From: Purpureocillium takamizusanense
Taxonomy: Eukaryota > Ascomycota > Sordariomycetes > Hypocreales > Ophiocordycipitaceae
Direction: 5' to 3'
Assembly (NCBI RefSeq): GCF_022605165.1
Contig: NC_063076.1
Span: 558,001-622,000 of the forward strand
DNA: 64,000 bases
Shown here: positions 57,518 through 64,000 of the stretch, one piece after another
Numbering within the stretch: position 1 is the first letter of the stretch
Layout of the letters: the number at the start of each line of letters is the position of its first letter
Made by a program: the position numbers and the translations under genes
Notes under the pieces: generated by a model
Told to the model about the DNA's origin: nothing
Seen by the model: the letters and a program-made list of their open reading frames with translations, nothing else
Database searches by the model: none

Positions 57518-60500
57518 CTAACTGTTCAAAAGGTCGCAGAGTGTCGGGTCTATCAACTCCCTACCCTTGCCAAAGAGGTTGTCCGAGTACAAGCTCAAAG
57601 TGATATAGTGATAGTCATCGCGGCTTATGGACTTCTGGGTCTTCTCGGCTAGTCTCAGAAGCACCTCTTTCATCTTGGACTGGCGCTTGAGCATGTCTGC
57701 CTGGTCCGGCAGATGGAGCCGTGCATATTGCAGAAGGAACGCTGCAATGCCTACGGCGATTGGCGTTGCGTAAGAGGTACCCGACTTGTATTGGACACAG
57801 TCTGGATTAGCGCTCGGATCGCAGAGGTTAACCGGCCATGCCGATTGTACTGCCTCGCCTATCGTGGCCAAGTTGACGTCGCAATGGAGCGCCGTGGGGC
57901 TGAACCTGGACCGGTTCCCCTTCGAGTCGGTCGAGTGAATGCATATAACGTGCGAGTCACGAGTGGGATACGCTCGGTCCAGATTCGCACCGCTGTTCGA
58001 GGCTGCCGCAAACATCAAGACGTTCTTGGAATGCGCGTAAAGGAGTGCGCTTTCGAGTTCGTTATAGCCGTCGATCTGGTTCGTGGGGTATCCGAAGGAC
58101 ATAGAGATTATGTCGACCTTCCAATCGTCCACGGCGGTTCTGATAGCCTGTGGCCCCGAATCAGCCAAAGCCATGGAAATGCCGACATGAATCACACAGA
58201 CCCATATACATACCTCTGCAACGACTCTGGGGGGAGAGGGCTCTTTCTCGGCAATCTTAGCTATGTAGAGCTTGGCATCAGGAGCGTAGTCGATGACCAA
58301 ACTGGCTGTAAAAGTCCCGTGTCCATCGAGGTCACGAGCCGACTTTTTGAAGTTGGCCGACGTCCAGTTGCGCTTGGCCACGATCTGCCCCGTGTCGAGG
58401 GAGTTGTGCGTGTCGTCGACACCAGAGTCCAGAACCGCAATCTTCACGGGAGAACAATTGGGCTTGGGTAGGTATGGATCTATATATGTACGGTAGACGG
58501 CTGCATACTGTACCTTCCAGCTCAAGTAACTCTCGACACTAGGATTCAATATCAGCGTACCATTAGCGGAAAGGATTCTCGGCTCGACCACGACCAGACA
58601 GGTGATGAAAATCGTAAATAAAAAAAACATAATCGCGCACGTACTCTGCACGTGAGTGAGCCTCCGAAGGTTTCTCATCGTCGTAGAACCTGGCAGACTT
58701 GTAGTCGGATTCCCGGGGAGGGTGTTGCCCAAGGCCCGGTGAGAGAAGAGAGCGTCCTGGATGACCCCGGTTCAAAGCATTAGATGGAGGATACCGGAGA
58801 GATGCTTGAGTCGCCACGAAATATAGATGCTCTTGGAGCCTTGCTCCATCGCTTGGAGGGAGGGAAGTCTCGATTTGAGGCTGGGCCAGCTGATTCTGGA
58901 TCGTCTGCCCCCAGCTGCCGACGTCTACGGTTTCGGCGATCTGATCGAGCTCCTCGATGGTGATGAAGGTGAAAGCATCGCACAATTCGTCCTCTAGGGG
59001 CCGGACAACGTCTCGATATATCATAACTCTGAGCGCTTGATCGTCGATTCTCTTTCCCCACTCGTCTTCCCAAGCCCTTGGATCGAGGCACTTTTCTATG
59101 GAGTAGTAGAATTGAGAGTTCTGAGGGATTTCGCGCCTGTACTCGTCAAACACAGAGGCAACATCGAGGAGTCTGGTGCGACTGTCCGGTCGTTCTGGCA
59201 GCCCAAGGTCACGGTTCTTCGCCAGCTCCTCGAACGGCGTCGCCATGTACAGTTCCATCAGCATGATGGCGAGGGTGACGAGTGTGGGAAACGGATGCTC
59301 GATGTCGTCGGGATCTATGTCGCCCAGGTCGAGATTGTCGGAATCGAGACAATCCGAGTCATTTTCTGCTGACGGCGAGCCTTGAGCTGCGTGGTCGTCG
59401 CTTTCCTGCCCGGAAGTCCCAAAGTCGAGCTTGACGTCGTCGCGGACCAACTGCGTCTGAATGAAGGGCCGTAGCGGGATCTTGGACGACGAGGTTCGGA
59501 TGAACAGGATTTTCGAGGAATCCCAGGTTGGCTGGAGCCAAGGAGTACCGTGCAGATGCAGAACCGCGTAGCTCAGCAGCACGGCCAGGATCCGCTTCGT
59601 CTTCTCCGTCAGGGATCGGGAGCCCTCCTTGATGAACTGCTGCAGCGACACGGTGGGTTTCGTGCTGTCGATCGACGTCGTGGCCTTCTTGGACCGCAGT
59701 TTCAAGAGACGCCCTCTCTCGACCTTGAACTCGAGCCGGTCAGACAGATTCCGCTTCATCTGTATCTGCTCGCACAGCTTCTTGACCAGCATGGGCTTGT
59801 AGTTCAGCGTCGTGCTCTGTGACGGTGGCGTTTCGCCGTCCACGACAAATCGGACCACGCTGTCCCGGACGGTGTTGACATGAGCCGCCTGCCAATGCTT
59901 TTGCAGAGAAAGAAACATGTAGAAGTAGTTGGTGTCGTCTAGATCGGGCTTCCGGTAAGTGCCCAGCCCGAGCGTGGCATCGACCTCGTGCTTCGGCGTA
60001 CAACAACACGCGATACGACGGCTCGTCACGTCCCTTCTTCGGCGGTGGACGGTCGTCTGTCAGCCGCTGCGAGCCGTCTTCTGGGTACGCTGCGATGACG
60101 TCCTCCTCCCACGCGTCGAAAGTCTCGTCGAATTTTTCACCTGGACGCGATCCCGGGGATTGCGCCACGCTCAAGCACTGCTCGGCAAACTCAAGCTTCG
60201 CGCCGTTTCCTTGACTCCGTAGAATTTCCCAGCGCCGATTAAGCGCGCGCTGCCTCGCGTGAGCGCCGGGCGTCAGATCTCCGGGGGCTATCCAGTCGGC
60301 GACGAGAGACTCGAATAGATCCAGAATCCGGGTTAAGAACTCGTTTCCTGTGCCTAATGCAGACCTGATGCGGTTCACATGGTCCGTAACAACGATGCAG
60401 TGGACCATCAAGTGACCGTAAACCCACTTGAGGTCACTGTTCGTTTGCCGACCCTTAAGCAGCTTGGCGATCTGCAAAATCGACTTGGACGTCTCTATCG

Positions 60501-60552
60501 CCAGATCCACGCTCTGCTCGTCCCGGCCAGCAGCTCCCGGAAACTGTGCCAT
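57518..60552 (-). CDS. DUF7580-subtilase (HET-Q2-like S8 protease), apparently frameshifted
   Basis: Segments in transcript order: 60552 to about 60010, then in a shifted frame about 60009-58644, then 58538-58214 and 58147-57518. The N-terminal 500 or more residues form a DUF7580-like domain (TNYFYMFLSLQKHWQAAHV; LSYAVLHLHGTPWLQPTW; YYSIEKCLDP). The C-terminal S8 domain has Asp in VLDSGVD, His in DLDGHGTF, the oxyanion Asn in AASNSG and Ser in SGTSYATP, all intact. The two parts of the DUF7580 domain lie in different frames, and no GT-AG intron of suitable length joins them, so one indel near 60010 is the simplest reading. The gene is tail to tail with the gasdermin-like gene and could encode its activating protease. 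Either a null allele or a sequence error is possible. Confidence 0.78.
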
Positions 60553-61526
60553 GCATGCAGCCCCGGTCGAGGCTCGAGGGCAGCGCCTCCGGTGGAGTTG
60601 CGGTGATAGGATACGGTGCTCAGTGGGAAAGTCGAAGCACTCCAGTCGCAGGAAACGACATGGACTAAGCGCCAGGCCCAGCTGGTCCCCGGCTCGACGC
60701 CCCAGAACTGCGGAACAAACCAACCACCGTAACTTCTTGTATGCTGCAGAGGTGCGTAATGGCTGATAAGTGGGTGTTCTGCGGTTGTTTATCCACTTGT
60801 GAACAGACGTAGTGCCCACGAACAGAGTCTGTCAGCAGACGTTGGCAGTCAATTGCGCAGGATGGGTGAGATGCGGGGTGATGATTGCGTTCATTTGATG
60901 GACCGTCAGCTCAGCGGTTCGGCCCGTTCCAAGGCCCTGTAGGCAAGGGGCTGCAGGCCTGTTATGTGGAACGTAGGGGTTGCACCAAGAGACGTATATT
61001 ACGCCAAGGAGCCCTATCTTATAGGAGCTGCCTCTAACGCTATTCATATCAATGATATGAATACTATAGGGATACCTTAATGATCTTAATTTCATATAGG
61101 AAAAAAAGCAATTACGGGTATCCCGAAGGAATATAACCTTATTAAACCCGGGCCTCGGGCCTTCGCTGGCTCGTGACAGTCGTGATGTAGGTGCTCAACA
61201 GGGGACATCCGTCACGTCCGTCACAACAAAACCTGTTGAGCGATATAGCCCTCTCTCTTCTTAGTCAGCCGACCCACGCGCCGGGCCCGGGCCACATATG
61301 CCCCTCTTCCCTCTGCTGTAGCCTACTTCGTAGATAGCTTTTCCCTCATACACACACACATCTCTTCTCTCTCTGCTCCACAAAACCCTCACCTGAGCCC
61401 AACTTCATTGCTCTCAATTCCGCAAAGCACCTCGCCCCTTGTGTAGTTACCATCGGACCGTTGACCACCACTCACTCGGTCGCCATTCTTTTGATTCCGG
61501 ATAGCACGGTGCTCCGCCATGCCGAT
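60553..61526. other. Divergent intergenic region carrying an LTR-like insertion
   Basis: It lies between the subtilase start (minus) and the C2H2 gene start (plus), with the repeat at 60960-61228 in the middle. A CACACACACA/CTCTCTC microsatellite lies at about 61350-61375. The repeat may have brought or disturbed regulatory sites. Confidence 0.5.
60960..61228 (-). mobile_element. Solo-LTR-like dispersed repeat, copy 2
   Basis: This about 269-bp element is homologous to 38599-38884 on the opposite strand. Read on the minus strand it runs from TGTTGTGACGG to CCACATAACA, so it has TGTT...AACA ends. The flanking five bases are AGGCC and AAACC; they differ by two G-to-A changes and could be a mutated target-site duplication. 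No internal domain is attached. Confidence 0.7.
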
Positions 61527-64000
61527 ATGGCGACGGGGGAGGCGACGACAATAGCAGGCGCGGCTGAGCTGGCCCTCAGCGACTTCCAGCGGTGCCTTCA
61601 CCTGTCCGCACAACTCCATCCACGAGAGTCTGCGTTGGTGGAAGATCAACTTGCGAGATTTTCCCTTTGGATGTCCGAAATCGGTGTCTTTGCGCGAGAA
61701 CGAGCCTCTGTCGATCACCGCCTTCGCGAGGCCCCGGATGTTCGTGATGCAGTCATCGGCCTCTTGGAAACTCTTGCGGACAGCGTCCAAAACTGTAGGT
61801 GATCAATCTATTATTGACGGCTTTACATGCGGTATCACGTTTGGAAACGTGTGAGACGGTCGATAGCTCCCAACACGACACAATTGATTATTGTATCTGG
61901 TGCTTGTATATCCGGGTTGGTTTTATCATCCGGGATGGCTTCGTACCCATTGTTGGTTCATTTCATCCGGTGCTGGTTTCATCTGGTACAAGATAAGGTC
62001 GCCGTCTCTTGAACCGAATCTCTGACCAGAAGCAGGTTCGCTTACTCTACAGAGCATACTAGACTCGCGAAAAGAGACGGCCGAAAGTCTTTCAATAGCC
62101 GAAGCGAGGGTGAGCTCGTCCGTGCGAGCTATTGCCGGCGAGATCCATCTACTCTACCGGCTCTCGAACACGATTCGAAGAGCCGGCAGAGAATCGCAAA
62201 ACATCAGGTGTTAGGACCCATAGAGGGGTTACGTAAGGTGGCTTCCTTAAAAGCCCACTATAGCATATACGATTAGCCTAGCCTAGCCTCTCTATTATTA
62301 TTATATTATATATATAGACGAGCTATTTAATCTATGCTATAAGCCCTATATTACGTCTCTCGCTTCTCTCGATATACGTAAGACCTTATATTAGGGCCGC
62401 GACGTCGTATCGTATCCGGGACGACGATGGGAACGATGCGGAGCCGATGCTACAGGGGCTCTTCGCCAACTACATTTCGAGCCTTTTTCCTAACATCACC
62501 GACAGTCTTCGTCTACGCCTCGCGTCCTCCGTGGTTCTTCGACGGAGGAGGATCTTGTACAGGCGGTCACGTTATGGAGACAGTCCAATTCGAGCCAAGA
62601 AGACAGTGTCACAACCTCAAATCGACATGCCCCAAAGCCAACGCCAGGATCCTCTCGTGCTGGATCTCGCGGATGAAGCCGCACCGGCTCCGGTGGTGGA
62701 ACATGCTTCGGCAAAGAGCATCGTGCGCTCTCTTGCGCCCAGCGCCACGACATTGGCCGTCGAGGACTACAGAAAGGCCTCAACACCATCCGTGATTTCG
62801 GCCGCGAAGACGGTTGCCCTGGAAGATCACGAGGATCTCAATTTTCCGCCACCGCCAAACGGTCGAGTCAAAGGCCGTTATAAAGTGCTGACGAGGCAGC
62901 GCTGGGAGTCTCACCAGGAATATCTCAACTCTCTCCCAAACCCTTTCCAGCTCGTAAATGATAAATCTGTGACCACTAGCCCATACCTCGACAGTCAAGG
63001 CAATCATGTCACAATGGATACCCTCGTAGAACACTTTGACAAGGTCAATGCAGCGAAACGAAAACTCAAGGCTGACCTGCATTCCGATTGGAACGAGTGT
63101 CACAAGATAGTGCCGGAACTAATCTGCCCCTTTTGCCTCTACGCTCTCCCGAGTCTTTCTATAAGCGACGACGAACAATGGAGGTACGTGGCGCGCTGTT
63201 GCGCGGCTGAATCGATGCTGAATGATTTCCAGAGCCCACATCACGAACGACCTCCACGCATACGTGTGTCTGTTTGACGAGTGCGACAAGCCGGAAGAGC
63301 TGCACCGTCACAGTAGCGACTGGCTGCAGCACATGAGAATGCACACGTTGCGTTGGCGCTGCAACTCGAAGTCACACGGCGCGCAGACTTTCCTCACAGA
63401 GGAACAGTATCTGAGACACATGAGAGGAGTCCACACAGGATGTTTCACGGAACCACAGCTCCGTGCACTCGCCGAGAGAAATGCCCGGCCGATCGGGCCG
63501 ATGTTCACGCTTTGCCCAATCTGCGGCGCGACAGAGGCTACAGACACCCTGGAGGCGCACATCGTAGGCCACTTGCGGGGTCTCGCGCTCAGATCTCTGC
63601 CGCCATTCGAGGATGTGGGCTCGGAAAGCTCCAAGGAAAACGGCTCGGGAGCTTCCAGACCGATGAGCAGATCCACAATCAAAAACGATCGCGACAGATA
63701 TACCACCCCGAGTTTTGCAGACGTTGGTGGCAACTGGACCTGGGATTTCGACACACCGGACCCGTCTAGTCCTTATGCGCGGTCGGGAGGTTACAGGAAT
63801 TATATTGCCGCGATTTCAGACGATGCCGGCTCCGGGCGGCAGAATGCACCACCCGGATCGCATTTTGTCCCGCCTGACAGCATTGACGCGGAAAACGAGT
63901 TTTCTGCAACTGCAGGCAGCTTCTCGGACGACCCATCGAGCCGCTTTGTAGAGGGGTCGCTGTTCGATGGCATACGGACTGAGGACCGCATGAATTACGA
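61527..64000 (+). CDS. C2H2-type zinc-finger protein, 3' end outside the window
   Basis: Exons 61527-61794, 62036-62207, 62395-63183 and 63233 onward are open to the window end. The N-terminal helical region (LALSDFQRCLHLSAQL; LARFSLWMSEIGVFARER) and RLSNTIRRAGRESQNIR-AATSYRIRDDDGNDAEP are hallmarks of a large ascomycete family. These proteins have degenerate C2H2 units in mid-protein; here ICPFCLYAL, YVCLFDECD, WLQHMRMHT and FTLCPICGATEATDTLEAHIVGHL. The family is expanded and often lies near NLR or cell-death genes; its function is unknown. The third intron (62208-62394, 187 nt) is extremely AT-rich and looks like decayed repeat DNA. The second intron uses donor GTAGGT. Confidence 0.82.
62208..62394 (+). 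repeat. AT-rich decayed insertion inside an intron
   Basis: This 187-nt intron contains TATTATTATTATATTATATATATAG and similar TA-rich DNA, in contrast with the GC-rich exons on both sides. Its ends are GTGTTA and TTATATTAG, which still splice in frame. It looks like a RIP-mutated repeat that landed in an intron, though simple AT drift cannot be excluded. Confidence 0.5.

Noticed and set aside
61389..61790. 133-codon minus-strand frame over the start of the C2H2 gene
   Set aside because: The plus strand carries the family-typical N-terminal helices and joins downstream exons; the minus frame is antisense.

Overview
The window is from a filamentous ascomycete, most likely a Sordariomycete and probably Hypocreales. 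Evidence: short spliceosomal introns (about 47-190 nt) with GT-AG ends, fungus-specific families (GDP-mannose transporter, Swc3, DUF7707 GPI proteins, UstYa/DUF3328, gasdermin-like and DUF7580 proteins), GC-rich housekeeping blocks, and AT-rich gene-poor patches with decayed repeats. All exon boundaries were read by eye from splice sites, reading frame and family fit. Most complete models sum to a whole number of codons.

Layout. 1-28 kb is ordinary core genome, rich in secretory-pathway genes: a DUF7707 GPI protein, an ethanolamine/choline phosphotransferase, a reductase, the Golgi GDP-mannose transporter, a large glycosylated membrane protein, a Cys-rich GPI protein, glutaminyl cyclase, the oligosaccharyltransferase subunit Swp1, two alpha/beta hydrolases and N-myristoyltransferase. 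28.9-36.1 kb is a compact RiPP cluster of the dikaritin (UstYa) type: a secreted repeat precursor, a UstYa/DUF3328 oxidase, a cytochrome P450 and an O-methyltransferase. 36.2-44.3 kb is decayed and gene-poor: a subtilisin relic, a CFEM-receptor relic, a solo-LTR-like repeat, a 20-bp minisatellite and one tiny secreted Cys-rich protein. 44.4-48.6 kb holds an SDR without its catalytic lysine and Swc3. 49.7-64 kb looks like a self/non-self or cell-death island: an Hsp70-like ATPase, a Ser/Arg-rich protein, a one-TM protein, a gasdermin-like pore-former, a convergent DUF7580-subtilase (with an apparent frameshift) and a C2H2 protein cut by the window end.

How the genes work together. In the RiPP cluster the precursor enters the secretory pathway. 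Kex2-type cleavage at KR sites would release three copies of a Tyr-Ala-Pro-Ala-Asn-Trp core and expose a fourth Ser variant. The membrane-bound UstYa protein and the P450 are likely to oxidise or cross-link the cores, and the methyltransferase to decorate them. The core has both Tyr and Trp and I do not recognise it as a known product. In the cell-death island the gasdermin-like gene and the subtilase lie tail to tail, as in the Podospora HET-Q1/HET-Q2 system, where the protease cleaves the gasdermin C-terminal tail.
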